Shown here: positions 9,122-18,603 of the stretch, piece by piece
How positions within the stretch are numbered: position 1 is the stretch's first letter
Layout: each line of letters starts with the position of its first letter
Source of the DNA: Flavobacteriales bacterium
GTDB taxonomy: Bacteria; Bacteroidota; Bacteroidia; Flavobacteriales_F; PHOS-HE28
Assembly (NCBI GenBank): GCA_016710015.1
Contig: JADJLR010000009.1
Span: 147,743 to 211,742 of the forward strand
Length of the DNA: 64,000 nt
Direction of reading: 5' to 3'
Translations under genes and position numbers: made by a program
The notes under the pieces: generated by a model
Databases searched by the model: none
What the model was told of the DNA's origin: nothing
What the model saw: the letters and a program-made list of their open reading frames with translations, nothing else

Positions 9122-9606
9122 GTCAGCAGTCAGTAGTGTCAGTTGTCAGTGAATGCACGCACAGTTTGGTCAGACGTATGGCGAGTTCATCACCGCATGG
9201 ATGAGCTTTCCACTCTCTTGGACCATGCCATGAAGCTGCTCGAATTGTTCCGCATTGATCAGGCGTTTCCGCTTTCCGAAGATCAAGAGCGAACGCGTCT
9301 CGTTACAGGAACCTTTGGCGATCACGAGGTACTTCAATCGATCAGGTTTTGTCGGACGTTCGAATCCTTCGGCAATGTTGCTCGGAACTGAAACGGAAGC
9401 ACGGTATACTTGATCCACGAAACAGAATCGTTTGCAATTATCCACGGCATCGGTGACCGCCACTGCCATATCCATGGACTTTTGCCAAGCAATTGAATAT
9501 TCGAATCGGGTAATTGCCATCTGCGTATCGGGTTTTGGTGAGCCATGAAGATATTCAGTGGAACTCGCACGGACGGTTGAAAGAGCACGCGTTGCTGACT
9601 GCTGAC
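9122..9606. repeat. Inverted-repeat-bounded segment around four-helix gene
   Basis: GTCAGCAGTCA at 9122–9132 is the exact inverse of TGACTGCTGAC at 9596–9606. Both ends continue into looser (C)TGAC-type repeats (9117–9152 and 9593–9622). Together they enclose the four-helix-bundle gene, as in the intervening sequences that carry S23-type proteins in some rRNA genes. No transposase is present. Confidence 0.45.
9170..9520 (-). CDS. Four-helix-bundle protein (S23/IVS type)
   Basis: From MAITRFEYSIAWQKSMDM the 116-residue product has the four-helix-bundle (TIGR02436-type) pattern: AWQKSMDMAVAVTDAV, then YRASVSVPSNIAEGFERPT, KYLVIAKGSCNETRSLL and a final helix. Such proteins are encoded in rRNA intervening sequences and as stand-alone genes, and relatives (Avd) work with diversity-generating retroelements. 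No reverse transcriptase or rRNA is nearby. The upstream extension to 9625 runs through the flanking repeat and is not counted. The molecular role is unknown. Confidence 0.85.
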   Translation of the reverse strand: MAITRFEYSIAWQKSMDMAVAVTDAVDNCKRFCFVDQVYRASVSVPSNIAEGFERPTKPDRLKYLVIAKGSCNETRSLLIFGKRKRLINAEQFEQLHGMVQESGKLIHAVMNSPYV

Positions 9607-9630
9607 CGCACTGACCGCTGACCACTTGCG

Positions 9631-12600
9631 CTAAGGATTGAGTTTTCGCAGTGCTCGTGTCGGGTCCAGTTTCTGCAGTGAGAAGATGAAACGTATCCGA
9701 TCGGTCACGGTGCGATCGAGGAATTTCTCTTCATCGGCGATCCGCTGGCTCACGATCAATGGCACCCACAATTCAAGCACATCGCGAATGGCGATGATCC
9801 CGATACCTCCTTCGAAATAGGTCGCGGTGCTGGTGCTGCGGCCTTCTTGCGTAACCTTCGTTATCGGCACCATACCAGCGCTTGCGAAAACGGCGATCGG
9901 CAAGGGAATAGGCAGGTCGAGCTCGGCGTTGATCGACCCGATCCAGGTATCGCTACCGCCTTGCAAAAAGGGTGTCTTGAAGGCACCTTGTTGCGGGTTG
10001 TATTGTCGGGCGAAGAAGGCATCGCGGGCATTGCGTTCAAGGTAGGCGTGGTCATTGAGCAGATCTTCGGTGCCCCAGCTCAGGCCCCAAGCGGCAAGAC
10101 CGTTGTACAGTCGATCGTTCCGTTTCCAGAAGAAGGAGCCTGCAAAGGCACGCAGACGGAGCTCATCGCCGTGATCATTCAATGCGAAGGCCTGTTGCAG
10201 TTCCAAAGAAGCACGGAGGAAGTCTGCATGTTGCGTTATGGTCGATGCGATCAGGGAGCGATGCAGCTTGCGTTCGTCCTCTGCGCGGTAGGTCAATTCG
10301 CTGTAGTAATTCTCAGCGCTTCCGGCATACGTGTTTCCGTCCGTGGCTTTGAAAGAACGACCGTTGTTCAAGTACACGCCCCGCACCCCGATGTTGTGTT
10401 GCCACGGCTTGGCGAGCGGGTCGCGCTTGAGATCGAAGTTGATGTAGGGCGACACCTTGTTGTACCAAGCGAGCGCATCATGATCCCGGAACTCAGAAGC
10501 CGAGCGAACACTGACACCGACGTTGATGTTCTGGAACACCCGACTGCGCATCCGGTCGAAGTGGTGTTCGATCCGCCCTGCACCACCCCAACGTTCGCTG
10601 GCAAAACCATAAAGCGGAGCCACAACCCACTCGGTACGCTGGGAGGGGAATGTGGTATTGCGTAACGCTGCTCCCAGTTGGAAACCATCATTACCGTTGA
10701 AGGCAGGCAACAGAGCATAGTAGACGGAACGACGATCGTTGCGCTCGAATCCGAACAACCATTCGAACCGTGGAGCCTTATACCGGTTGAAGAGTCCATA
10801 GCTACGCACCTCGTTGTTGCGACGGTCGATATCGAGGGTGCGGTTATTGGCATCGATGACGATGCGATCGGCGTTCGGCCATGGAAGCTTCACAGACCCT
10901 CGAGTGATATGGGCATTCTTCGAAAGTTCCAAGTGCTGATGAGAATGCCGTAGTGTCCACTTAGTTCCAGTTGACCAAATCGTTCCCAAGCTATCTGGTC
11001 CGTTCCAAGCGGAAATAGGGAATGGGAATTCGCCAGTGGCAGTGCTACGAAATGTGAGCGTGCCGCCCTTTAGGCTTGCCGCTTTCACATCCACCTTCCG
11101 TGTTGTTCCTAGAAGTCCATCGAACACCCAGCCCAGTTCCTTTGCACTCACTCTCTCGAATACAGCTCGCATATCCTCCGGCTGCGGATGCTTGAACTTC
11201 CACTCCTCGAAATACGCCTGTAAACACCGGTCCATGATCTCCTCGCCGAGGTAGGCCATCAAGTGATCCATGATCAATGCGGTCTTCATGTAGACCATTG
11301 TCCCGTAGTTCGTCTCGGTGAAAGCGCGGGAGGTGAGCGAGAGCGGCTGGTCCAGGTTTCGGCGGGCATTCAATCGATAGCCCAATTCACTTTGCAAGCG
11401 ATGTGCATCCGTGGTGCGCTGCGTGAGTTTCTTCAAACCCGGTACGCCGATGTTGAAACCGCCGCTCGGAAAATGCTTGCGCATGTACAGCAGCTCCACG
11501 AAGCTGTTCATGCCTTCGTCCATCCATGCGTGATCGCGTTCGTTGCTGCCGAGGATGCCGTAGAACCAGTTGTGTCCCACCTCGTGTGCGATCACGTTGT
11601 CAAGACCCATCTTGTCGTTCATGTTCCCGATGACAGTGATCATCGGATACTCCATGCCGCCGCCCGCACTGATGGTGCCATCCACCGCTGTGCAGGCATC
11701 GTAAGGATAGTCGCCCACCCACTGGCTGTAGAACTTCACGCTTTCATTCACATAGCTCACCGCATCGCTCCATAGCTCGGCGTTCTTTGGCGTGTAGAGC
11801 GCCCAAGTGGTCACGGTCTTTCCGTCGGCGGGCAATGCCACTTCGCTCTTGCGCACGATGAAGCGCTTATCCGCGAACCAAGCGAAGTCGTGAACGCGAT
11901 CCTGTGTGTAGTGCAAAACCTTGGTCTTGGCGGAGGATATTGGGAAGTCGTTGCTCTTCTCCGAAGGCGCGATATCCTCTGCCAACCGATTCATGCGTTC
12001 GCGTTCATCGACATTCTGCAAGTTGCCCGTTGCGCCCACGGTGTAGTTGTCCGGAAGCGTGATCGTCACATCGAATGTTCCGAATTCGCTGTAGAATTCA
12101 CCGTTCCCGAGGTAAGGCATGGCGTGCCATCCGTTGGCATCGAACACGGCCGGCTTCGGATACCACTGCGTGATGTAATAGGCTTGTCCGGTATGGCCAA
12201 GGCGCGAGAATTTTCCGTCGGGGATCTTCACCCTGAACGGGGTCGATATGCTGGTGGTACCACTAGGGGCGAGAGGTGCTCGCAACTTGATCCACCCGAT
12301 GTCGATGTGCTGGGAATGAATGCCCCAGCTCAGCGGTACGTCATCGGTCCGGAAGTCCAAACTGTCGATCCAACCGCGTTCTTGCTCGGTCGCGAAGTGC
12401 AGGTCCAAGTCGCCATTGGTCGCCAATTGATCGCTGAGAGCGGTATGCTTCTCGCCGTACGCATTGGGCCACAGGTGGATCCAGATCGTATCCAGCGCAG
12501 TGGTGCTGTTGTTCGTGTACGTGAAGGTTTCGTGCGCATGCAGGAAATGCCCCACATCATCCAGCCGAACATCGATCCGATGGTCGACCTGTTGTTGGAA

Positions 12601-12663
12601 GTATGCTTGTCCGAACAGGGTGTTCGCGCTGCACAAGAACGCGATCAGGGTGCCCGGTCTCAT
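9631..12663 (-). CDS. Secreted M1 family metallopeptidase
   Basis: A 1010-residue zinc aminopeptidase-like protein. It has a signal peptide (GTLIAFLCSANTLFGQ), an M1 N-terminal beta domain, the substrate motif GGMEYPM (the GAMEN equivalent), and the zinc site HEVGHNWFYGILGSNE at about residues 360–375 with the third ligand nearby in DEGMNSF. The C-terminal ~400 residues are beta-rich and end without an obvious T9SS domain. It probably trims peptides in the periplasm or at the surface. The frame is open further upstream, but ATG 12663 overlaps the preceding stop (ATGA) and gives the signal peptide. Confidence 0.9.
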   Translation of the reverse strand: MRPGTLIAFLCSANTLFGQAYFQQQVDHRIDVRLDDVGHFLHAHETFTYTNNSTTALDTIWIHLWPNAYGEKHTALSDQLATNGDLDLHFATEQERGWIDSLDFRTDDVPLSWGIHSQHIDIGWIKLRAPLAPSGTTSISTPFRVKIPDGKFSRLGHTGQAYYITQWYPKPAVFDANGWHAMPYLGNGEFYSEFGTFDVTITLPDNYTVGATGNLQNVDERERMNRLAEDIAPSEKSNDFPISSAKTKVLHYTQDRVHDFAWFADKRFIVRKSEVALPADGKTVTTWALYTPKNAELWSDAVSYVNESVKFYSQWVGDYPYDACTAVDGTISAGGGMEYPMITVIGNMNDKMGLDNVIAHEVGHNWFYGILGSNERDHAWMDEGMNSFVELLYMRKHFPSGGFNIGVPGLKKLTQRTTDAHRLQSELGYRLNARRNLDQPLSLTSRAFTETNYGTMVYMKTALIMDHLMAYLGEEIMDRCLQAYFEEWKFKHPQPEDMRAVFERVSAKELGWVFDGLLGTTRKVDVKAASLKGGTLTFRSTATGEFPFPISAWNGPDSLGTIWSTGTKWTLRHSHQHLELSKNAHITRGSVKLPWPNADRIVIDANNRTLDIDRRNNEVRSYGLFNRYKAPRFEWLFGFERNDRRSVYYALLPAFNGNDGFQLGAALRNTTFPSQRTEWVVAPLYGFASERWGGAGRIEHHFDRMRSRVFQNINVGVSVRSASEFRDHDALAWYNKVSPYINFDLKRDPLAKPWQHNIGVRGVYLNNGRSFKATDGNTYAGSAENYYSELTYRAEDERKLHRSLIASTITQHADFLRASLELQQAFALNDHGDELRLRAFAGSFFWKRNDRLYNGLAAWGLSWGTEDLLNDHAYLERNARDAFFARQYNPQQGAFKTPFLQGGSDTWIGSINAELDLPIPLPIAVFASAGMVPITKVTQEGRSTSTATYFEGGIGIIAIRDVLELWVPLIVSQRIADEEKFLDRTVTDRIRFIFSLQKLDPTRALRKLNP

Positions 12664-13799
12664 GAGCCGAACAACTCGGCCAATCGCGCATCGAGTTCTG
12701 CACCGCGCAGACCTTTGTTCAGGATCTTTCCATCGCGGTCCACCAGCACGGTATAGGGAATGCTGAGTGCGCCATATTCCTGCGCCGCTGCATTGTTCCA
12801 ATACCCCAGATCGCTCACCTGTTTCCATGGAAGCCCATCGTCCTTGATGGCCTTGACCCAAGCGCCGTGGTCGCGGTCCAGGGATACACCGAGGATCTCG
12901 AATCCTTTCTTGGCATACCGAGCATACACACGTTTCACATTCGGGTTCTCGATCCGGCAAGGGCGACACCAACTGGCCCAGAAATCGATCAGCACCACCT
13001 TGCCTCGCAGGTCGCTCAATGCTAGCGTACCTCCGTCCGGGGTTTGTTGTTTGATCTCCGGAGCTTCACTTCCGATCGGGAGCAGATTGTCCAAGCGTTT
13101 CTGCTCCTCCATCTGCGCTTTCATCACGATCTCCTGCTGGTCCAGCCGATCCACCTGGTCTCGGAACATGGTGAAGAAGCCGGATCGTGGCATGGTCTTT
13201 CGCAAGCTGTCCCGCACGGCTTTGAACAGCGGAAGTTCCTTTTGCATGTTCAGCTTTCCGGCCGCAGTGAGCGCTGCTGGTGAGGTGATATTCGCGTTCA
13301 CGAATTCTTTGCATTGCTGATGGAAGGAAGCGTTGAGCGCATTGAACGAACGGATCGCCGCAGTGTCCGTCCCGCTGCTCATGGCAATGCGCAAGCGTTC
13401 GCGCTCATCGTCGTATGCCCTCACGTCCGAATAGAATGTATGCAGCGCTTCGGTATGCACCGATCCGGAAATGGTGGAGGGTGTTGCGAGTTGTCCGGAC
13501 TTGGCTTCCACGGTAAGACCTTCGGCGGTATCCAGCGCGACGATCAATTGCTCGCCATCCAGGGCAATGCGGTAGAAGTCCATCGGAAGTACGGGGATCG
13601 ACATTGATCCTTGCCCGCTGGCATCCAGGACCACGGAGTCCACGCGGTATGGGCGGTTGTTCTCGAAACGATCGAAGTACACGGTCTTGCCACCTGCGCC
13701 ATCAATGGTCAGGTCGATCCTGCGGCCACCACCCGGGTCGGTACAGGCCAACAGGAAGCATCCAAGTGCAAAGAGCAGAGTTCGATTCATCGGATTCAT
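12660..13799 (-). CDS. TlpA-like thioredoxin-fold lipoprotein
   Basis: A 379-residue lipoprotein. Its signal ends in the lipobox LLAC, an N-terminal DUF4369-like beta domain follows (DLTIDGAGGKTVYFDRFENN), then a helical linker, and a C-terminal thioredoxin domain with VVLIDFWASWCRPC (WCRPC at about 277–281) and a cis-Pro loop (SIPYTVLVD). It likely handles disulfides or electron transfer in the periplasm, as TlpA/ResA-like Bacteroidota proteins do. It is joined by ATGA overlaps to gatB upstream and the M1 peptidase downstream. Confidence 0.88.
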   Translation of the reverse strand: MNPMNRTLLFALGCFLLACTDPGGGRRIDLTIDGAGGKTVYFDRFENNRPYRVDSVVLDASGQGSMSIPVLPMDFYRIALDGEQLIVALDTAEGLTVEAKSGQLATPSTISGSVHTEALHTFYSDVRAYDDERERLRIAMSSGTDTAAIRSFNALNASFHQQCKEFVNANITSPAALTAAGKLNMQKELPLFKAVRDSLRKTMPRSGFFTMFRDQVDRLDQQEIVMKAQMEEQKRLDNLLPIGSEAPEIKQQTPDGGTLALSDLRGKVVLIDFWASWCRPCRIENPNVKRVYARYAKKGFEILGVSLDRDHGAWVKAIKDDGLPWKQVSDLGYWNNAAAQEYGALSIPYTVLVDRDGKILNKGLRGAELDARLAELFGS

Positions 13800-15310
13800 G
13801 CGTTTTGGTCCAACAGGCGGCGCACTACTTCATTGGCGCGTTTCGGATCGGCTTTTCCTTTCGTTCCCTTCATCACCTCGCCCATGAAGAGTCCCAGCAG
13901 ACCTTTGTTGCCGCTGCGATAGGCGACCACCTTGTCCGGGTAATTGGCCATGGCTTGCTGTACAATGGTCTCGATCAGGTTCTCGTCGGTGCTCTGCAAC
14001 AAGTCGTTCTTCGCCGCCAATTCAGCTGCTGAATGGGTAGGGTCTGCCAACAACAAGGGGAACAACTTCTGACTAGCAACGGAATGGCTCACCTTGTTCG
14101 TGTCGATCAACTCGATCAAGCCCGCAAGGCGCTCGGCGGAAATGGGGAATTCCTGGATCGTGGATCCTTGTTCGTTCGTCCAAGCGCGCACATCACCCAT
14201 GACCCAATTCGCTGCTGCTTTGTGGTTGCTGGTGTGTACGATCACGGCTTCGTAGTACAAAGCCGTATCGCGATCATCGGTCAATACTGCGGCATCGTAA
14301 GCGCTCAATCCGAATTCAGTGGTGTATTTCGTCCGCAACTCACGGGGCAACGGCGGCATGGACTTCCGGATGGCCTCCTTGGTCGCTTCCGTAACGGTGA
14401 TCGGTTGTAGATCCGGCTCCGGGAAGTACCGGTAATCGTGCGCGAGTTCCTTGCTGCGCATTCCGATGGTGGTGCCCTTACCAGCATCGAAGGTCCGAGT
14501 CTCCATGTGGATAGTACCCCCTTTTGACAGGATCTCCGATTGCCGTTGCGCTTCGAATTCGATGGCTCGCATCACGTTCTTGAAGCTATTCATGTTCTTC
14601 ACTTCGCAGCGCGTCCCGAACGCTTCGGTCCCTTTCGGGCGAAGGCTGATGTTGGCATCGCACCGCAAACTGCCCTCCTCCATATTGCCATCACAAATGT
14701 CGAGGTAGCGCACCAAACGGCGGATCTCCACCAAGTAATCGTAAGCTTCTTGACCGCTGCGCAGATCCGGTTCGCTCACGATCTCCACCAACGGAACACC
14801 GGCTCGGTTCAGGTCCACCAGTGTATTGAACGGATCCAGATCGTGGATGCTTTTGCCGGCATCCTCCTCCATGTGGATGCGCGTGATCCCGATGCGTTTC
14901 TCTTGAGGTATCGTCACTCCGGGCAAAGCCCCGGAGTCCCGTTGTGCTTCTCCGACTTCTCCATCGGTGGAAGGGATCAACACGAACCCACCGGTGCCGA
15001 TCGGCGTCTTATCCTGCGTGATCTGGTAGCCCTTCGGAAGATCGGGGTAGAAGTAATTCTTCCGTGCGTAGTGCATCCACGGTGCTACGGTGCAGTTGGT
15101 GGCCAAGCCGATGCGGATGGCATGCTCGATCACCTTCTTGTTCGCCACGGGCAACGTGCCGGGGTGGCCCAAGGTCACCACGCTCACGTTCGTGTTCGGG
15201 TGATCGCCGTATGCGTTCGGATCACTGCTGTACGCCTTGCTTGCGGTGATCAACTGGGCGTGTACCTCCAAGCCAACGACCAGTTCATACTTCTCGCTCC
15301 AATGACTCAT
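13796..15310 (-). CDS. gatB: Asp/Glu-tRNA amidotransferase subunit B
   Basis: GatB forms the amidotransferase with GatA and GatC, converting Glu-tRNA(Gln) and Asp-tRNA(Asn) to their amidated forms. The 504-residue product starts YELVVGLEVHAQL, has YFYPDLPKGYQITQ, LDRAGVPLVEIVSEPD-type sequence (here LNRAGVPLVEIVSEPDLRS) and the C-terminal GatB/Yqey domain (VMGDVRAWTNEQ, then MANYPDKVVAYRSGNKG). Long open sequence upstream of 15310 belongs to another gene's antisense. The start overlaps the upstream stop by 4 bases. gatA and gatC are not in the window. Confidence 0.96.
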   Translation of the reverse strand: MSHWSEKYELVVGLEVHAQLITASKAYSSDPNAYGDHPNTNVSVVTLGHPGTLPVANKKVIEHAIRIGLATNCTVAPWMHYARKNYFYPDLPKGYQITQDKTPIGTGGFVLIPSTDGEVGEAQRDSGALPGVTIPQEKRIGITRIHMEEDAGKSIHDLDPFNTLVDLNRAGVPLVEIVSEPDLRSGQEAYDYLVEIRRLVRYLDICDGNMEEGSLRCDANISLRPKGTEAFGTRCEVKNMNSFKNVMRAIEFEAQRQSEILSKGGTIHMETRTFDAGKGTTIGMRSKELAHDYRYFPEPDLQPITVTEATKEAIRKSMPPLPRELRTKYTTEFGLSAYDAAVLTDDRDTALYYEAVIVHTSNHKAAANWVMGDVRAWTNEQGSTIQEFPISAERLAGLIELIDTNKVSHSVASQKLFPLLLADPTHSAAELAAKNDLLQSTDENLIETIVQQAMANYPDKVVAYRSGNKGLLGLFMGEVMKGTKGKADPKRANEVVRRLLDQNA

Positions 15311-16689
15311 CGTGCGCTGGACTTGATCACACGTTGCGTGTATCGATCGCTGCCTTTCCCAACGGTGATCAGGTACGATCCATCGGCGAGGTCGGAAAGG
15401 TCCAACTCCATTGAATTCACAGCGGCCAGTGTGAATGATCGAACGATCGCCCCTGTTGCGTTGATCACCTCGATCGGCAAGGCCGTGTGTTCTTCCTTGA
15501 AAGTTTGCACACGGATACTTCCCGTGGTCAGGGTCGGTGCGATCCGGAATGGAGGTGGACCGGATGCAGGTTGGATTCCTGTTGGTGCATCGTACGCCAA
15601 GACCCACAGACCCGTTTGCAGATCGCTCACTAGAATGTTGCCGGATGGTAAGTAGGGGTAAACGCCCCAGGCACCTCGGAAGCCATTCGCATTCGGTGCC
15701 AAGTTGGTATCGTAATAGCCCAACAATTCGGGTAGTTCCGGGTTGCTGGCATCCCACAACCAGTAGCCATCATAGTAGTAGGCTACATGTACGCGATCGC
15801 CTGTGAAGAATGGATTGTGTGCGATGGATGTAGGGTCCACACCGGATGTCAGCGTGCTGATGATATTGAGATCCGAAGGGTCCGTGGCATCGATGAGCTT
15901 CAATGGGGAACCGTGTGTCTCGTCAGCCATGACGTAGAGCGTACCCACATCATTCATCCAGCCGCTGTGGTTGTATCCCTGGTCGGGGTAACTCGTGAGC
16001 GCACCGATGATCACCGGGTTCTCCACATCGTTGAAGTCCACCACGTGCAACGCATCCTGATCGTTCAACCACACGATGTTGTCGCGCACGAAGCAATCGT
16101 GTACATAGCCGATCGCGTTGCTCCACCACGGGAAGTACGCTTCGCAATCCATGAGCAGTTCCGGTGAAGCGGGGTCCGCGATGGAATAGATGCTGAATTG
16201 GCTGCTGCCACCACAGGTGTACATGCGGGCATTCACTGTATCGATCTCGATGTTGTGGGCTCTTGCGAGAAGTGTGTTGTCATCATACACCACGTGTACC
16301 GAATCCGGCAAGTAGCGCAGATCCATCACTTGCAACGAACTCGGACCTTCATCGCACACCACGAAAAGGTGATCGGCATACACGCGCATGTCGCGATGCA
16401 CAAGCCCTGCTCCACCGAAACGACCGGGCACATGATCCACCTGCACGGTCAGCGTTGGTTCCGTGACATCGAAGAAGTGCATGCCCGTGGTACTGCCGAT
16501 GATGGCGTATTCGCGACCGTTCGCGGCATAGCCCCACACCTCGTTGTACCTATTCTGCAAACCGCCGTCACCGATCGGCAACGTGGTGTCCTGCCAGTTG
16601 AACAAGTGATGCACGTTCAAACTGTCCTGTGCTACGGCGATGTCACCGACACCGATCATCACGAAAAGAAGTAGAAACCTGTTCAGCAT
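15307..16689 (-). CDS. LVIVP-repeat (choice-of-anchor B) T9SS-secreted protein
   Basis: A 460-residue secreted protein with a signal peptide (LLLFVMIGVGDIAVAQ), a beta-propeller-like repeat region (NEVWGYAANGREYAIIGST, FFDVTEP, LHVVDFNDVENPVIIG, LKLIDATDPSDLNII) of the LVIVP/choice-of-anchor B type, and a C-terminal T9SS sorting domain (IEVINATGAIVRSF … LADGSYLITV, ending TQRVIKSSAR). It is probably exported across the outer membrane and attached at the surface; its ligand is unknown. It sits between a nucleoside phosphorylase and gatB, overlapping both (7 and 4 bases), an odd place for a surface protein. Confidence 0.8.
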   Translation of the reverse strand: MLNRFLLLFVMIGVGDIAVAQDSLNVHHLFNWQDTTLPIGDGGLQNRYNEVWGYAANGREYAIIGSTTGMHFFDVTEPTLTVQVDHVPGRFGGAGLVHRDMRVYADHLFVVCDEGPSSLQVMDLRYLPDSVHVVYDDNTLLARAHNIEIDTVNARMYTCGGSSQFSIYSIADPASPELLMDCEAYFPWWSNAIGYVHDCFVRDNIVWLNDQDALHVVDFNDVENPVIIGALTSYPDQGYNHSGWMNDVGTLYVMADETHGSPLKLIDATDPSDLNIISTLTSGVDPTSIAHNPFFTGDRVHVAYYYDGYWLWDASNPELPELLGYYDTNLAPNANGFRGAWGVYPYLPSGNILVSDLQTGLWVLAYDAPTGIQPASGPPPFRIAPTLTTGSIRVQTFKEEHTALPIEVINATGAIVRSFTLAAVNSMELDLSDLADGSYLITVGKGSDRYTQRVIKSSAR

Positions 16690-17495
16690 GCGGCGATCAA
16701 TTCACGCATGATCAAGGTCAACTTCGGCTCGGCCTTTTCGGCGACCTGTTGCACCATCTCATGCGTGGTCTTTTCAATGCGGCCTTCCACACCCATATCG
16801 GTGATCACGCTCATGGCAAAGCAGGGGATGCCCATTTGCCGAGCGGCGATCACTTCGGGAACAGTGCTCATGCCCACGGCATCACCGCCTATGATCCGCA
16901 TGTACTTGTACTCGGCGGGTGTTTCCAAGGTGGGGCCGGTGAGTCCCACATACGTTCCGACTTGCAACTTGATCGAGTTCTTCGCTGCAATGGCCTGTGC
17001 TTTGGCGATGAAACCGTGGTCGTATGGCTCGCTCATGTCCGGAAAGCGTGGTCCGAGTTCATCGATGTTCTTGCCGATCAGCGGATTCGGAAATAGGCAG
17101 ATGTGATCGTTCAGGATCATCAGATCACCGGTCTCGAATGCTGGGTTCACACCGCCGCACGCATTGCTCACGAAGAGCCGTTGGATGCCGAGGTATTTCA
17201 TCACACGCACGGGAAGGACCACCTCGCCCATGGTCCACCCTTCATAGAAATGGAAGCGCCCTTGCATGGCCATCACGGGTTTACCGCCAAGCATTCCGAA
17301 AAGCAATTTGCCCGGATGCCCTTGTACGGTGCTCACCGGGAATTCCGGGATGTCGCTGTACGGGATGGCGTGCTTCACATCGATCTCCTTGCCCAAGCCG
17401 CTGAGGCCAGTGCCTAGGATGATGCCCGTTTCGGGCATGAAGCCCCCGGTGGCCTTCTTCAAATGGTCAGCGATGCGCTGGATGCGTTTCAACAT
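16683..17495 (-). CDS. Purine-nucleoside phosphorylase
   Basis: A 270-residue class I (trimeric) PNP. Motifs: IILGTGLSGLG, VQGHPGKLLFG, MQGRFHFYEGW, the phosphate/purine site LFVSNACGGVN, and YVGLTGPTLETPAEY followed by GGDAVGMSTVPEVI. It cleaves purine nucleosides with phosphate to free base and ribose 1-phosphate for salvage. The start lies 29 bases inside the 3' end of lpxK, and the stop overlaps the next gene by 7 bases. Confidence 0.95.
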   Translation of the reverse strand: MLKRIQRIADHLKKATGGFMPETGIILGTGLSGLGKEIDVKHAIPYSDIPEFPVSTVQGHPGKLLFGMLGGKPVMAMQGRFHFYEGWTMGEVVLPVRVMKYLGIQRLFVSNACGGVNPAFETGDLMILNDHICLFPNPLIGKNIDELGPRFPDMSEPYDHGFIAKAQAIAAKNSIKLQVGTYVGLTGPTLETPAEYKYMRIIGGDAVGMSTVPEVIAARQMGIPCFAMSVITDMGVEGRIEKTTHEMVQQVAEKAEPKLTLIMRELIAAC

Positions 17496-18591
17496 GGCGA
17501 TGGATCAGTTCAGCGAAACGTTCAGGTTCATTCAAGATAACGGTCCGCATGCCGATCACCGCGAGCGGAAGCCCTTCCAACGAACTTCCGGCGATGGAGG
17601 AGGAGAGCCGTGCGGCATCCTTCTCCGTGGTCACCAGCATTTTCGGACCAGCCGCGAAATTAGCGTATCGATCGGCGAGGCGCTGAAGATCGGCCCGGGT
17701 GAACGCATGATGGTCCGCAAAGGCGATGTGTTCCAGCTTTTCGGCCATGGACTTCATATGGGTCACTAAGGGTGCTGGGTCGGCGATACCCGTGAACAGC
17801 AGTACATCCGGACCACCCGTGGCACCAATATCTCCACGGGGATCCTGTAGCGTCTCTCGATCCGCTGCGGGACCATCGGGTCGACCCATGGTGAGCAGCG
17901 GCACATATTCGATCCCTGCAAAGAACAACCGCTGCCTTTCATTCAGTCCAAGTCGCCCACGCCATTCCACCTGTTCAGAAGCCGATGGAGTACGAGGGCA
18001 TTTCGTAACAACAACAACTTCCGCAGCTTTCGCTCGCGACCGGAGATCTCGGAGCCGCCCAGTAGGCAGTAGCGCATCATCACAATAGGGGTGCTTCCAC
18101 GTGGTCAGCAGGATGTTCAACCCGGCATCGAGCCTCCGGTGTTGAAACGCATCATCGAGGACCACGACCTTCGCATCAGGAACCTCCCGTTGGATCCGAT
18201 CGATCGCCCTCACACGGTCTGCGCCTACGAATACCCGTACCAAAGGGAATTTGCGCTTGATCTGCACCGGTTCGTCACCGCTTTGCAAAGCAAGGTCTTC
18301 CACATGCACTTCATGGATGTCATTTCCTGTTCGTCCGTATCCCCTGCTCAGTGTAGCTACTGGTGAAATCTCGGCGAGGATCCGAAGAATAGCCTCCAGC
18401 ATGGGTGTTTTGCCTGTGCCACCCAACGCGAGGTTGCCAATGGCGATGGTGGGTACAGAAGGTCGCGTGCGTTTCAGGAAAGCCGCGTCATACAAAGCGT
18501 GCCGCACCACCAAGGCGAAGCCATAGAGGAGCGTAAACGGCCATAGGAGGATCCTTCGGAGCAGCATCGCGTTCTTTGTGGGAACGTTCAT
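17467..18591 (-). CDS. lpxK: Tetraacyldisaccharide 4'-kinase
   Basis: LpxK phosphorylates the lipid A disaccharide at the 4' position at the inner membrane. Visible are an N-terminal hydrophobic segment (LLRRILLWPFTLLYGFAL), the P-loop GNLALGGTGKTP, ATLSRGYGR, VVVLDDAFQHRRL and the C-terminal FADHHAF … MLVTTEKDAARL. The length of 374 is close to other Bacteroidota LpxK. The ATG at 18591 is only 12 bases from the divergent NIF3 gene. Internal Met 9 (MLLRRILL, about 18567) would give more room for promoters and may be the true start. Confidence 0.95.
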   Translation of the reverse strand: MNVPTKNAMLLRRILLWPFTLLYGFALVVRHALYDAAFLKRTRPSVPTIAIGNLALGGTGKTPMLEAILRILAEISPVATLSRGYGRTGNDIHEVHVEDLALQSGDEPVQIKRKFPLVRVFVGADRVRAIDRIQREVPDAKVVVLDDAFQHRRLDAGLNILLTTWKHPYCDDALLPTGRLRDLRSRAKAAEVVVVTKCPRTPSASEQVEWRGRLGLNERQRLFFAGIEYVPLLTMGRPDGPAADRETLQDPRGDIGATGGPDVLLFTGIADPAPLVTHMKSMAEKLEHIAFADHHAFTRADLQRLADRYANFAAGPKMLVTTEKDAARLSSSIAGSSLEGLPLAVIGMRTVILNEPERFAELIHRHVETHPAHR

Positions 18592-18603
18592 TCAAGGCGA
18601 AAG

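Noticed and set aside
9170..9520. Part of a diversity-generating retroelement (Avd)
   Set aside because: No reverse transcriptase, template repeat or variable repeat is nearby.
15311..15757. A 149-codon N-terminal extension of gatB
   Set aside because: It lies antisense-frame inside the LVIVP protein gene; GatB homologues start at the ATG at 15310, which also overlaps the preceding stop.
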